NCBI RefSeq assembly: GCF_009671205.1
Contig: NZ_CP045309.1
Location: forward strand, 3,038,001 to 3,102,000
From: Micromonospora terminaliae
GTDB taxonomy: Bacteria > Actinomycetota > Actinomycetes > Mycobacteriales > Micromonosporaceae
Length of the DNA stretch: 64,000 nt
Direction of reading: 5' to 3'
This document shows, piece after piece, positions 40,616 to 49,360 of this stretch (position 1 is the stretch's first letter; the number at the start of each line of letters is the position of its first letter). The position numbers were made by a program, and so were the translations under genes. The notes beneath the pieces were generated by a model. That model saw nothing but the letters and a program-made list of their open reading frames with translations, was not told the origin of the DNA and searched no databases.

Positions 40616-42559
40616 TCAACTCTCCGCCGCGGCCTCCCCGGCCTGCGCCAGGTAGCCGGCCGCCTGCAACTCGAACAGCTCCCGGTAGAGGCCCTCCTGG
40701 GCCATCAGCTCGTCGTGGTCGCCCTGCTGGACGATCCGGCCGTGGTCCAGCACGAAGATCCGGTCGGCGTGCCGGACGTTGGCCAGCCGGTGCGTGATGA
40801 GCACCACGGCCCGGTCGGGGTGCCGCCGCAGGTGCTGGAACAGGGCGTGCTCGGCCCGCGCGTCGAGGGCCGCCGACGGCTCGTCGCAGATCAGCAGGCG
40901 GGCGTCCCGGTAGAGACCGCGGGCCGCCACGAGCCGCTGCCACTGCCCGCCGGAGAGGTCCTGGCCGTCCTTGAACTGCCGGTCCAGCAGCGTGTCGTAC
41001 CCGAACGGCAGCTCGGTGATCATGTCGTGCGCGGCGGCGTCCCGCGCGGCGTCCTCGACACCCGGTCCGGGCCCGTCGGCGGGCCGGTCGTGCCGGCCGA
41101 CCCGGATGTTCTGCCGTGCGGTGAACGGGAACCGCCACCAGTCCTGACTCATCACCGCCACCTGGGCGGCGGTCTGGCGCGGGTCCAGCTCGGCGCTGTC
41201 GACGCCGTCCCACCGGATCACCCCGGCGCTCGGCCGGTAGAGGCCCGCCACGAGCTTGGCCAGGGTGGTCTTGCCGGAGCCGTTCTCCCCCACCAGCGCG
41301 ATCACCTCACCGCGGCGGACGGTGAGGCTGACCTCGTCCACGGCCGGCGTCCCGGTGTCGGGGTAGCGCAGGCTGACCCGGTCGAGCTCGATCCGGTCGA
41401 AGCCGTCGACGGGCCGCGTGCCACCGGCGGGGACCCGCTGCCGGGCCCGGTCGAGGAAGTTCCGGTAGTCCTGGTAGTAGAGGGCGTCCTCGTAGAGCGA
41501 GTTGGTGGCGAAGACGGCGGTCCGCAGGCCGGCCCGGGCCGACTGGAGCGCGAGCAGGGCGGTGGCCGCCGCGGCGAGGGCGACCACGCCGTTCAGCAGG
41601 AGACCGCCGAGGACCGCGTAGAGCCCGAAAGCGGCGATCCCGGTGGCCGACAGGCCGACCGCGCGGGTCGCCGTCTGCGACCGGGCCAGGCGCAGTTCGG
41701 CGCGGGTCTCCAGGCTGACCACCCGGTGGTACTCCGCCAGCAGGAACTCCCGCATCTGGTAGGCGCGGATCTCGCCGGCGGTGTGCCGGTCGGCCATCAG
41801 GTCGCCGAGCATGAACTTGCGTCGCCGGCGGGTGATCCGGGCCAGCCAGTCGGAGTGCTGGCGACGGGCCATCCGCACGGCGGTCACGGCCTCCGGCGCG
41901 GCGGCGACCAGCAGGCAGGGCAGCAGCAGCGGATGGATCACCGTCACGGCCGCGGCGGTGGCCGCCACGCCGACCACGCCGGTGACCAGGTTGACGGTGT
42001 CGTTCACGATGGACCCGGCCTCGGCCAGGCCCCGGTCGCGGGCCCGCACCATCTCCTCGGCGAACCCGGCGTCGTCGAAGGCGGCCAGCTCGACCGCCGA
42101 GGTCGTCTCGAACAGCCGCAGCTCCACCGCGTAGTTGATCTGCGGGATGAGCCGCGCCTGCGCCCAGCCCGCCGCGAGGGCCAGGGCGCCCCGGACGGTG
42201 ACCGCGGCTCCCGCCAGCGCCAGGGCGGGCAGCGCCGCGCGGATCCGGTCGGGCGTGGGACCGGCGGCGAAGAGCTGGTGCAGCACCCCGGTCGTGGCGA
42301 GCAGGCCCAGCGTGGTGAGCACGCCGGCGGCGACGTTGAGCCCGATCGAGGCGAGCGTGTCCCGCCGGCTGGTCGCCCAGGCCAGGGCGACGGCCTCCCG
42401 GACCAGGGCGGGCAGCCGGCGGGCCACCGACCAGAAGCTGGTGTGGGCCAGCTCCGTGGCCCGGTGCATCCAGTGCGGGTCCTCCAGCTCCGGCAGCGCC
42501 GGTTCCTCCGCCGGCCCGTCCTGCTCGGACGGCGGACGTGGGCCGATCACCGTGGTCAT
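40616..42559 (-). CDS. ABC exporter, fused membrane and ATPase domains
   Basis: A 647-residue half-transporter. An 80-residue N-terminal segment ([20 protein letters not shown]) precedes a six-helix domain. The ATPase is intact: Walker [11 protein letters not shown]-loop [13 protein letters not shown], signature [16 protein letters not shown], Walker [16 protein letters not shown] and switch ITHRLANV. The WWRFPFT after the Q-loop and the long N-terminus resemble ABC proteins associated with peptide or natural-product export. The ATG has GAGGAGGTGCC. It stands alone between an AKR and Pgi, so the cargo is unknown. Confidence 0.88.
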   Translation of the reverse strand: MTTVIGPRPPSEQDGPAEEPALPELEDPHWMHRATELAHTSFWSVARRLPALVREAVALAWATSRRDTLASIGLNVAAGVLTTLGLLATTGVLHQLFAAGPTPDRIRAALPALALAGAAVTVRGALALAAGWAQARLIPQINYAVELRLFETTSAVELAAFDDAGFAEEMVRARDRGLAEAGSIVNDTVNLVTGVVGVAATAAAVTVIHPLLLPCLLVAAAPEAVTAVRMARRQHSDWLARITRRRRKFMLGDLMADRHTAGEIRAYQMREFLLAEYHRVVSLETRAELRLARSQTATRAVGLSATGIAAFGLYAVLGGLLLNGVVALAAAATALLALQSARAGLRTAVFATNSLYEDALYYQDYRNFLDRARQRVPAGGTRPVDGFDRIELDRVSLRYPDTGTPAVDEVSLTVRRGEVIALVGENGSGKTTLAKLVAGLYRPSAGVIRWDGVDSAELDPRQTAAQVAVMSQDWWRFPFTARQNIRVGRHDRPADGPGPGVEDAARDAAAHDMITELPFGYDTLLDRQFKDGQDLSGGQWQRLVAARGLYRDARLLICDEPSAALDARAEHALFQHLRRHPDRAVVLITHRLANVRHADRIFVLDHGRIVQQGDHDELMAQEGLYRELFELQAAGYLAQAGEAAAES

Positions 42560-42808
42560 GGCACCTCCTCGGCGGAGCGGGCAGCACCGGAGCTTACTTT
42601 CCGCAGTCGGCCACTGTCTGCCCGTGACCGGCGTGTCGAACACCCGTCCCAAAGGCGTGTCGCGCCGGCGGATCCCCGCTCCCGAGGGGTGGGCGATGCC
42701 GGGTCGCGTCGCGCGTACCCGTTCCGGGTGGCAGGCTGGTGGGGTCGCCGGCAGCGGGGCGACGCCGGCCCGGCCGGCAGACCCGTCGTGAAGGAGAAGA
42801 TCGACCCG

Positions 42809-44443
42809 ATGGCTGTGGACGTGACCACCACGGACGAATGGCAGGCCCTGCGCAAGCACGCCGAGGCGATGCGCGGCACGCACCTGCGCGAGCTGTTCGC
42901 CGCGGACGGGCAGCGGGGCGAACGGCTCACCGGCGAGGTCGCCGACCTGTACGTCGACTACAGCAAGAACCTCGTGACCGACGAGACGCTGAGCCTGCTG
43001 GCCGCGCTCGCCGACCGGGTCGGGCTGGCCGACCGGATCGCCGCCATGTTCGCCGGGCAGCACATCAACTCCACCGAGGACCGGGCCGTGCTGCACACCG
43101 CCCTGCGGCTGCCCCGCGACGCGTCGCTCACCGTGGACGGCCAGGACGTCGTCGCCGACGTGCACGGCGTGCTGGAGCGGATGTCGGCCTTCGCCGAGCG
43201 GGTCCGCTCCGGCGCCTGGCGGGGTCACACCGGCGAGCGGATCAGCACCGTGGTCAACATCGGCATCGGCGGTTCCGACCTCGGGCCGGTGATGGCGTAC
43301 GAGGCGCTGAAGGCGTACCGGGACGCCGGCATCACCTGCCGGTTCGTGTCCAACATCGACCCGACCGACATCCACGACAAGACCACCGACCTGGACCCGG
43401 CCAGCACGCTGTTCGTGGTGGTCTCGAAGACCTTCTCCACCCAGGAGACGCTGGCCAACGCCGACCAGGCGCGGCGCTGGCTGCTGGCCGGCCTGGACGC
43501 CGACGACAGCGCCGTGGCCCGGCACTTCGTGGCGGTCAGCACCAACGAGCAGCGGGTCCGCGACTTCGGCATCGACCCGGAGAACATGTTCGGCTTCTGG
43601 GACTGGGTGGGCGGGCGCTACTCGCTGCCCTCGGCGGTCGGGCTGTCGGTGATGCTGGCGGTCGGGCCGGCGCGGTTCCGGGAGCTCCTGGACGGCTACC
43701 ACGCCGTGGACGAGCACTTCCGGAGCACACCGGTGGCGCGGAACGTGCCGGCGCTGCTCGGCCTGCTCAACGTCTGGTACACCGACTTCCTCGGCGCGGA
43801 GACCCACGCGGTGCTGCCCTACGCGCAGTACCTGCACCGGTTCCCGGCCTACCTCCAGCAGCTCACCATGGAGAGCAACGGCAAGTCGGTGACGCGGGAC
43901 GGCCGGGCGGTCACGTACCCGACCGGGGAGATCTTCTGGGGCGAGCCGGGCACCAACGGGCAGCACGCCTTCTACCAGCTCATCCACCAGGGCACCCGGC
44001 TGATCCCGGCCGACTTCATCGCGTTCAGCCAGCCCAACCACGACCTGGGCGACATGCACGACCTGTTCATGTCGAACTTCTTCGCGCAGACCGCGGCGCT
44101 GGCCTTCGGCCGCACCCGGGAGCAGGTCGAGGCGGAGGGCACCGCGCCGGAGGTGGTGCCGCACCGGGTCATGCCGGGCAACCACCCGACCACGTCGATC
44201 ATCGCGCCGAAGCTGACCCCGGCGACGCTGGGCCAGCTCATCGCCCTCTACGAGCACATCGTGTTCACCGAGGCCGCGGTCTGGGACATCAACCCCTTCG
44301 ACCAGTGGGGCGTGGAGCTGGGCAAGGTGATGGCCAACCAGCTCGCGCCGAAGCTCACCGGGGCCGGCCCGGACCTCGGCGACGTGGACTCGTCGACCGC
44401 GGCGCTGATCCGCCGCTACCGCGGGCAGCGCGGCCGGGACTGA
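42809..44443 (+). CDS. pgi: Glucose-6-phosphate isomerase
   Basis: A 544-residue phosphoglucose isomerase converting glucose 6-phosphate to fructose 6-phosphate. Signatures are [65 protein letters not shown] (PGI signature 1 region), [12 protein letters not shown] with the base Glu, and [20 protein letters not shown]. The length matches the bacterial/eukaryotic long form. ATG 42809 is preferred to the GTG 21 bp earlier because AAGGAG lies between them. A strong bidirectional hairpin follows the stop. Confidence 0.96.
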   Translation: MAVDVTTTDEWQALRKHAEAMRGTHLRELFAADGQRGERLTGEVADLYVDYSKNLVTDETLSLLAALADRVGLADRIAAMFAGQHINSTEDRAVLHTALRLPRDASLTVDGQDVVADVHGVLERMSAFAERVRSGAWRGHTGERISTVVNIGIGGSDLGPVMAYEALKAYRDAGITCRFVSNIDPTDIHDKTTDLDPASTLFVVVSKTFSTQETLANADQARRWLLAGLDADDSAVARHFVAVSTNEQRVRDFGIDPENMFGFWDWVGGRYSLPSAVGLSVMLAVGPARFRELLDGYHAVDEHFRSTPVARNVPALLGLLNVWYTDFLGAETHAVLPYAQYLHRFPAYLQQLTMESNGKSVTRDGRAVTYPTGEIFWGEPGTNGQHAFYQLIHQGTRLIPADFIAFSQPNHDLGDMHDLFMSNFFAQTAALAFGRTREQVEAEGTAPEVVPHRVMPGNHPTTSIIAPKLTPATLGQLIALYEHIVFTEAAVWDINPFDQWGVELGKVMANQLAPKLTGAGPDLGDVDSSTAALIRRYRGQRGRD

Positions 44444-44447
44444 CGGA

Positions 44448-44489
44448 GACGCGTGGCCGCCGGCCCGAGGCGGCCGGCGGCCACGCGTC
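44448..44489. terminator. Perfect 18-bp stem, bidirectional terminator
   Basis: An 18-base arm starting GACGCGTGGCCGCC (44448-44465) pairs perfectly with the arm ending GGCGGCCACGCGTC (44472-44489) around a six-base loop CGAGGC. It fills the gap between the convergent pgi and antitoxin-like genes and touches the stop codon of the latter, so it should end both transcripts. Confidence 0.88.
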
Positions 44490-44898
44490 AGCCGCGCAGC
44501 AGGTCGGCGTGGGCGGCGCGGAGCCGGGCCAGCGCCGGATCACCGGCGGGGGCCCGGCGGTCGAGTTCGGCCCACGCCTCGGCGAGCGCGTCGGCCAGGG
44601 TGCGCAGCTCGGCGGCGTGCCGCCGGCTGCTCTGCCGGTGCAGCTCCTCCAGCCGGCGGGACCAGCCGGCGCTGATCGCGGCGATCCGCTCGGCGTCGGC
44701 CCGGGCCTGCGCCGCGGTGCGCGCCGCGGCGGCGGGCACGATCGCGGCGACCGGCCGTGGATCGCCGTCGCGGGTGACGACGGTGACGGTGTCGGTCAGC
44801 TCGGCCAGGGAGACGAGCTGGGTGAGCCGGGTGCGGACCTCGCGCAGCGGCAGGGCGCGCGGCTGCGGGGACCGGTCGGCCAGTGCGGGGACAGCCAT
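44488..44898 (-). CDS. Phd/YefM-like protein, orphan antitoxin-type
   Basis: A 136-residue protein. Residues about 15-60 (LPLREVRTRLTQLVSLAELT, DTVTVVTRDGDPRPVAAIVP) match the Phd/YefM DNA-binding antitoxin fold. The rest is an Ala/Arg-rich helix (RIAAISAGWSRRLEELHRQS) longer than the usual toxin-binding tail. No PIN, Doc or RelE toxin gene is adjacent; the next gene on this strand is a GNAT acetyltransferase, and some GNAT proteins act as toxins, but this one looks like a housekeeping RimJ/RimL type. The start codon is uncertain (ATG here, GTG six bases upstream). Confidence 0.68.
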   Translation of the reverse strand: MAVPALADRSPQPRALPLREVRTRLTQLVSLAELTDTVTVVTRDGDPRPVAAIVPAAAARTAAQARADAERIAAISAGWSRRLEELHRQSSRRHAAELRTLADALAEAWAELDRRAPAGDPALARLRAAHADLLRG

Positions 44899-44958
44899 GG
44901 ACACATGTTGACGTCCGGGTACGACAGAACTCCCCGCGCGGTGCCAGGGCCCGCCCGG

Positions 44959-45507
44959 CTAGCCCTCCGGCTTCCACTCCGGGGCCAGCACGGACCAGAC
45001 CTCCAGGTCGGCCCGGCCGTCCGGCCCCGGGGCGGCCTCGCGGAGCACACCGTCGCGGCTCATCCCCAGCCGCCGGGCGACGGCGATGCTGCGCGCGTTG
45101 GCGGCCTTGGTGACCCACTCCACCCGGTGGATGCCGCGGTCCCGGATCGCCCAGTCGATGATGACCCGGGCGGCGCGGGTGATGAGGCCCTGCCCCTCGG
45201 CGGCGGGCTCCAGCCAGCAGCCGGCCTCGGCGGCGCCCGTGGTGGTGCTCAGCGACACGAACATCACCCCGCCGACCAGCGTGCCGTGCCGCCAGATGCC
45301 CCAGATCCCGCCGTCGTCGCGGGCCCACCGGTCGGCGTAGTTCTGCAGGACCCGGCGGGCGGACTCGGCGTCGGTGGCCACGAAGGACGCGCCCACCCAG
45401 GGGGCGATGTGCTCCCGGCAGCGGTCGAGGTTGGCGAGGAACTCGCCGGCGTGCCACGGCATCAGCTGCCGCAGCTCGGCGTCGTCGATCAGGGGAAGGG
45501 CGAACAT
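44959..45507 (-). CDS. GNAT acetyltransferase (RimJ/RimL-like)
   Basis: A 182-residue acetyl-CoA-dependent N-acyltransferase. Motif A is GCWLEPAAEGQGLITRAARV-IIDWA (acetyl-CoA pyrophosphate loop in modified Q/RxxGxG/A form), with the conserved asparagine region VTKAANARSIAVARRLGMSR and DGVLREAA. This is the ribosomal-protein-serine acetyltransferase-like branch. The protein or small-molecule substrate is unknown. It is 60 bp upstream of the antitoxin-like gene on the same strand. Confidence 0.88.
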   Translation of the reverse strand: MFALPLIDDAELRQLMPWHAGEFLANLDRCREHIAPWVGASFVATDAESARRVLQNYADRWARDDGGIWGIWRHGTLVGGVMFVSLSTTTGAAEAGCWLEPAAEGQGLITRAARVIIDWAIRDRGIHRVEWVTKAANARSIAVARRLGMSRDGVLREAAPGPDGRADLEVWSVLAPEWKPEG

Positions 45508-45557
45508 CCGAGCAACCTACCGGGCGGGCACGCCCGGGAGCGCCCCCTTTCCACCGG

Positions 45558-47279
45558 TCAGGGATGCATCTCGTACGCGCCGGCGAGGGCGACCACCCGC
45601 TGCCACACGCGGGCGGTGCGGTCGGCGTCGACGACCGGCCGCCGGAGGTGGGCGAGCGCCCAGGCCGCCTGCGCCTCGGTGGTGGCCGCCTTGCCGTGCA
45701 GGTCGGTGGCGTACCCGGAGAAGTCCCGGACCAGCAGGTCGAAGATCTCGTCGAGCAGGTCGGCGTCGAGGCCGGTCAGCTCGGCCTGCTCCAGGATGAG
45801 CTGGCCGTACACGACCAGGGCGAAGAGCTGGCCGACGGTCAGCAGGAAGTCCAGGTCCCGCTGCTGGGCCTCGTCCGGGGCGTGCGCGGCGAGCAGGGCG
45901 GTCAGCCCGTCGGCCTGCTCGCGGAACCGGGCCACGTTGGGCAGGTGGGCGTGCGCGTCGTAGGCGGTGCGCCAGTCGTGGAAGCGGATGGCGCCGAGGC
46001 CGCGGGCCGGGCCCTGGGCGAACAGGAACTCGTCGTCGGCCGGGTCCTGCCGGGTCGGCACGGGCGGGTACGCGGCCGGCCGGAACAGGTAGTTCGGCAT
46101 GAACTTGAGGATCAACGCCAGGTTGACGTGCACCGTCCCCTCCAGCTTCGGCAGGCCGCGGATGTCCTTGGCGGCCTTGTCGAAGTAGGTGTCGGCCTCG
46201 AAGCCCTTGGCGGCGATCACGTCCCAGAGCAGGTCGACGACCTTCTCGCCCTCGGTGGTGACCTTCATCTTGGTCATCGGGTTGAACAGCAGGTACCGGC
46301 GGTCGTCCGGGCCGGCCGAGCGGAAGTAGTCGACGGCCCGGTCGCTGAACAACTTCATGGCCACGAGGCGGGCGTACGCGTCGGTGAGCTCGCGGCGCAC
46401 GTGCGGGAAGTCGGTGACCCGCCGGCCGTAGAGGATCCGCTGGTGGGCGTGGGTGACCGCCTCGTACATGGCGTGCTCGCAGATGCCGATGGAGGCGGTG
46501 CAGAGGTTGAACTTGCCGACGTTGACGGTGTTGAGCGCGGCGTCGAAGGCGGCCGGGCCGGTGTGCAGCACGTCCTCGGCGCGCACCGGGTAATCCTCCA
46601 GGCGGAACTCGCTGACGTACATCTGCGCGTTGACCACGTTCCGGACCAGCCGGTACGCGGGGTGCCGGCTGTCGGCGGCGAAGAAGACGTACCCCTCGGG
46701 GCCCTCCACGTCGGCGCGGCGGCCGAAGACGGAGACCAGCCCGGCGACGTTGCCGTTGCCGATGTAGTACTTGGCGCCGGTGGCCCGGAAGCCGCCGTCG
46801 GCGTCGGGGGTGAGCAGCAGGTCGGTGGAGTAGATGTCGGCGCCGTGCGGCCGCTCGGAGAGGCCGAACGCCATGACGTGCCCCTCGTCGAGCAGCGCGG
46901 CGGCGCGGGCCCGGGCGGCGGCGTTGCCGCTCTGCCAGACCGGCCCGAGGCCGAGCACGGTGACCTGCCAGGTGTACCAGTAGCCGAGCCCGTAGAAGCC
47001 GAGGATCTCGCTGAGCGCCGCGTTGCGGGCGGTGTCCCAGCGCTTGTCCGGGTCGTCGCCGCCGTCGGCGGCCGGGGTGAGGAAGGTGGCGAAGAGCCCC
47101 TCCTTGGCGGCGAAGTCGAGGAAGTCGGCGTACCACTCGTGGTGGTTGTAGCTGTCCACGAGGGCCCGCTTGCCCCGGGACTCGAACCAGTCGATCGTGG
47201 CGCGCAGCAGCCGCCGGGAGGTCTCGTCGAGGTGGGCGGGGTCGTAGCGGTGCGGGTGGAACAGCAGGGGGTCGGTCAT
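45558..47279 (-). CDS. Acyl-CoA dehydrogenase-family protein
   Basis: A 573-residue flavoprotein. The middle domain has MAFGLSERPHGADIYSTDLL, ATGAKYYIGNGNVAGLVSVF and NVGKFNLCTASIGICEHAMY. A C-terminal helical domain with HQRILYGRRVTDFPHVRREL carries the expected Arg. It is longer than typical acyl-CoA dehydrogenases (about 380) because of an N-terminal and a 130-residue C-terminal extension, like very-long-chain or FadE-type variants. The start overlaps the PadR stop (ATGA). It is controlled with padR by the palindrome at 47861. The acyl substrate is unknown. Confidence 0.85.
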   Translation of the reverse strand: MTDPLLFHPHRYDPAHLDETSRRLLRATIDWFESRGKRALVDSYNHHEWYADFLDFAAKEGLFATFLTPAADGGDDPDKRWDTARNAALSEILGFYGLGYWYTWQVTVLGLGPVWQSGNAAARARAAALLDEGHVMAFGLSERPHGADIYSTDLLLTPDADGGFRATGAKYYIGNGNVAGLVSVFGRRADVEGPEGYVFFAADSRHPAYRLVRNVVNAQMYVSEFRLEDYPVRAEDVLHTGPAAFDAALNTVNVGKFNLCTASIGICEHAMYEAVTHAHQRILYGRRVTDFPHVRRELTDAYARLVAMKLFSDRAVDYFRSAGPDDRRYLLFNPMTKMKVTTEGEKVVDLLWDVIAAKGFEADTYFDKAAKDIRGLPKLEGTVHVNLALILKFMPNYLFRPAAYPPVPTRQDPADDEFLFAQGPARGLGAIRFHDWRTAYDAHAHLPNVARFREQADGLTALLAAHAPDEAQQRDLDFLLTVGQLFALVVYGQLILEQAELTGLDADLLDEIFDLLVRDFSGYATDLHGKAATTEAQAAWALAHLRRPVVDADRTARVWQRVVALAGAYEMHP

Positions 47280-47851
47280 GGGTTCGCCTTCCTACCGGTG
47301 GCGGGATCGAGGTGGCGCAGGGTGTCGAGGACGTCGTCGAGCCAGGCCAGCACCATCCGCTCGTACGCGATGCCGCCGCGCAGGACGACGTGCTGGAGGG
47401 CCGCGCGGGCCTCCCGGGTCGTGGGGTCGGGGAAATCGCGGCGCTCGCCGGCCAGGTAGCCGGCGAGGGTGGCCTCGTGGTCGGCGCGGTAGCGCTCGAC
47501 CTCGGCGACCAGGGCGGCGCGACCGGCCGCGTCGTCGAACGCGGCGCCGCGGATCTTGACGGCCAGCTCATGCCGGACGGCCTCCGGCTGCACGGGGGCG
47601 CGCAGCCAGGTGACCAGGGCGGACCGCCCCGTGGGGGTGACCGACCAGACCTTCTTGTCGGGCAGCCCCTCCTGGCCGATCTCCTCGGCGGTGAGCCAGT
47701 CGTCGTGCTCCATCCGCTTCAGGACCCGGTAGATCTGCTGGTGGGTGGCGGTCCAGAAGCGGCCGATCGAGCGGTCGAAGCGCCGGGCCAGCTCGTAGCC
47801 GGAGGCGGGCTGCTCCAGGAGCGAGACGAGGATGGCGTGCTCCAGCGACAT
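47276..47851 (-). CDS. PadR-family regulator
   Basis: A 191-residue regulator. The winged helix reads SLEHAILVSLLEQPASGYEL, then RFWTATHQQIYRVLKRMEHD and DKKVWSVTPTGRSALVTWLR. The C-terminal half is the PadR dimerisation helix bundle (VERYRADHEATLAGYLAGER). The family normally starts MSLxHAIL, favouring ATG 47851; an ATG at 47860 would add three residues and neither has a clear ribosome site. A 28-bp perfect palindrome abuts the start, so it almost certainly represses itself and the coupled acyl-CoA dehydrogenase. Confidence 0.9.
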   Translation of the reverse strand: MSLEHAILVSLLEQPASGYELARRFDRSIGRFWTATHQQIYRVLKRMEHDDWLTAEEIGQEGLPDKKVWSVTPTGRSALVTWLRAPVQPEAVRHELAVKIRGAAFDDAAGRAALVAEVERYRADHEATLAGYLAGERRDFPDPTTREARAALQHVVLRGGIAYERMVLAWLDDVLDTLRHLDPATGRKANP

Positions 47852-47860
47852 GCCGGCCAT

Positions 47861-47888
47861 CTTGCTATGCAACGAGTTGCATAGCAAG
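47861..47888. promoter_or_regulatory. PadR operator, 28-bp perfect palindrome
   Basis: CTTGCTATGCAAC (47861-47873) and GTTGCATAGCAAG (47876-47888) are perfect complements with only GA between them. The core ATGCAAC-N2-GTTGCAT resembles known PadR operators (ATGCAA/TTGCAT-type). The site ends one base before the alternative padR start and three bases after the neighbouring glycosyltransferase's stop codon, so bound repressor would block transcription or ribosome access for padR. Confidence 0.85.
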
Positions 47889-47890
47889 GG

Positions 47891-49162
47891 TCAGATGATG
47901 AGGTGGGTCCAGTAGGTGAGCCAGACGGCGAACAGCGCGCCCTGCAGCAGCGCCAGCCCGGCGGTGAGCCAGCCGTCGAGGCCGGGCCGGCGGGCCCAGC
48001 GGGCCAGCACGAACGCCACCGGGAACGCGGCCAGCAGGTAGCGCAGCAGGCTCTTGTAGACCGGCGGGCCCATCGACAGGGGCACCAGCACCACGATCAC
48101 CGTGTAGACGAGGTACGGCCAGTCGGCCCGCCGGCGCAGCCCGACCACGGCCACGAGGAGCATGGCGACGGCGATCCAGACCCGGAACGCGTTGGCCGAG
48201 TTGTCGCCCACGAGCGCCGACCCGGCCACCCCGAGCGGGTTCTGCACCTTGATCCCCCAGCCCTTCTCCTGGGCGTGCTGGTAGGCGAACCAGTCGCCGC
48301 CCTGCCAGCGGCAGAACGCCATGAAGGTCAGCCAGCCGGCCGGGACCAGCACCAGCGGCCAGCCCCGCCGCAGGTAGCGCCCGAGGCTGCGCGGGTCGAG
48401 GCGCCAGCCGTGCTGGCGCAGCAGCACGAGGGCCAGCGGGATCACCACCACGAAGCCGACCGAGCGGCTCATGGCCAGGAAGTAGCCGACGATCCCGACC
48501 AGCAGCCAGCGGCGCTGCTCGGCGTACCAGAACGCGGCCAGCGCGAGGCAGACGAAGAGCGACTCGGTCAGGGCGGCCTGGAACAGGAACGCCGTGGGCA
48601 GGAGCAGCAGGTAGCGCACGGCCCGCCGCCCGTCCGCGCCGGCCGTGGCCGGGTCGTCGGCGCCGAGCAGCCGGCCCCCCAGCCGGTACGCGAGGTAGAG
48701 CTGGAACAGCAGCGCCACGTTGGCGACCACCAGCAACGCCCAGGCGGTGTGCCCGCCGAGCAGCGGCGCGAGGGGCCGGGCCAGGAACGGGTAGAGCAGC
48801 GGGAAGCCGAAGTCGTGCCACGGCCGGTCCAGGGGCAGCCGGGCCAGGTGGTCGTAGAGGAACGAGTCCCAGGCGAACCAGAGCGAGACCCAGCGGTGCG
48901 ACGAGATGTGGTCCTGCTGGGTCCGCGTCATCGCCTCGTCGGCGGGCGGCGCGCCGGGCACGCCGTCCCAGGCCGTCAGCACCAGCACGCCGACCAGGCT
49001 GAGCACGAGCTTCGAGCCGACGAAGACGGCGAGCACGAAGCCCCAGGGCGCCGGGATCCGCGCGGCCAGCCGCCGGCCCGCCGAGGCCAGCCGGGCGCGC
49101 GCGTCCGGCCGCAGGTCGGGGCCGGGCACGTCCGCCGTGCCGGCCCGCCGCTCGTCCGCCAT
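47891..49162 (-). CDS. GT-C type membrane mannosyltransferase (PIG-V-like)
   Basis: A 423-residue polytopic protein with about nine to ten helices. An early luminal-side acidic loop WFAWDSFLYDHLARLPLD, followed by FGFPLLYPFLARPLAPLLGG, matches the conserved Trp-Asp and Phe-x-Pro-Leu-Tyr-Pro signatures of PIG-V/GT-C mannosyltransferases that use polyprenyl-phosphate sugars. LLLPTAFLFQAALTESLFVC also fits. The ATG follows GGTGGGAGCGGG. It is divergent from a UGM-like flavoprotein at 49361, a pairing that suggests cell-envelope glycan assembly. Confidence 0.76.
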   Translation of the reverse strand: MADERRAGTADVPGPDLRPDARARLASAGRRLAARIPAPWGFVLAVFVGSKLVLSLVGVLVLTAWDGVPGAPPADEAMTRTQQDHISSHRWVSLWFAWDSFLYDHLARLPLDRPWHDFGFPLLYPFLARPLAPLLGGHTAWALLVVANVALLFQLYLAYRLGGRLLGADDPATAGADGRRAVRYLLLLPTAFLFQAALTESLFVCLALAAFWYAEQRRWLLVGIVGYFLAMSRSVGFVVVIPLALVLLRQHGWRLDPRSLGRYLRRGWPLVLVPAGWLTFMAFCRWQGGDWFAYQHAQEKGWGIKVQNPLGVAGSALVGDNSANAFRVWIAVAMLLVAVVGLRRRADWPYLVYTVIVVLVPLSMGPPVYKSLLRYLLAAFPVAFVLARWARRPGLDGWLTAGLALLQGALFAVWLTYWTHLII

Positions 49163-49360
49163 CCCGCTCCCACCGGCCGCCCCGCGACCGACCCCCGGAC
49201 CGGGAAACCGTCCCCGCATCCCCGCTGCGTCCCGGTTCACACCCGCCCGACCCCGATCGGGTGACCCGGGGCGGCGGATCGTCGCGGCAGGTGAGTCGGC
49301 GGGCAGGACGGGTAAGGGCGCTGCCGCATCGGCAGGCTGGCAGCGGGGGGCGCGGACGGC

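Noticed and set aside
40715..44443. An open frame of about 1240 codons ending with Pgi
   Set aside because: The part before 42809 overlaps the ABC exporter on the other strand and is low-complexity Gly/Arg sequence. Pgi homology and a ribosome site support the start at 42809.
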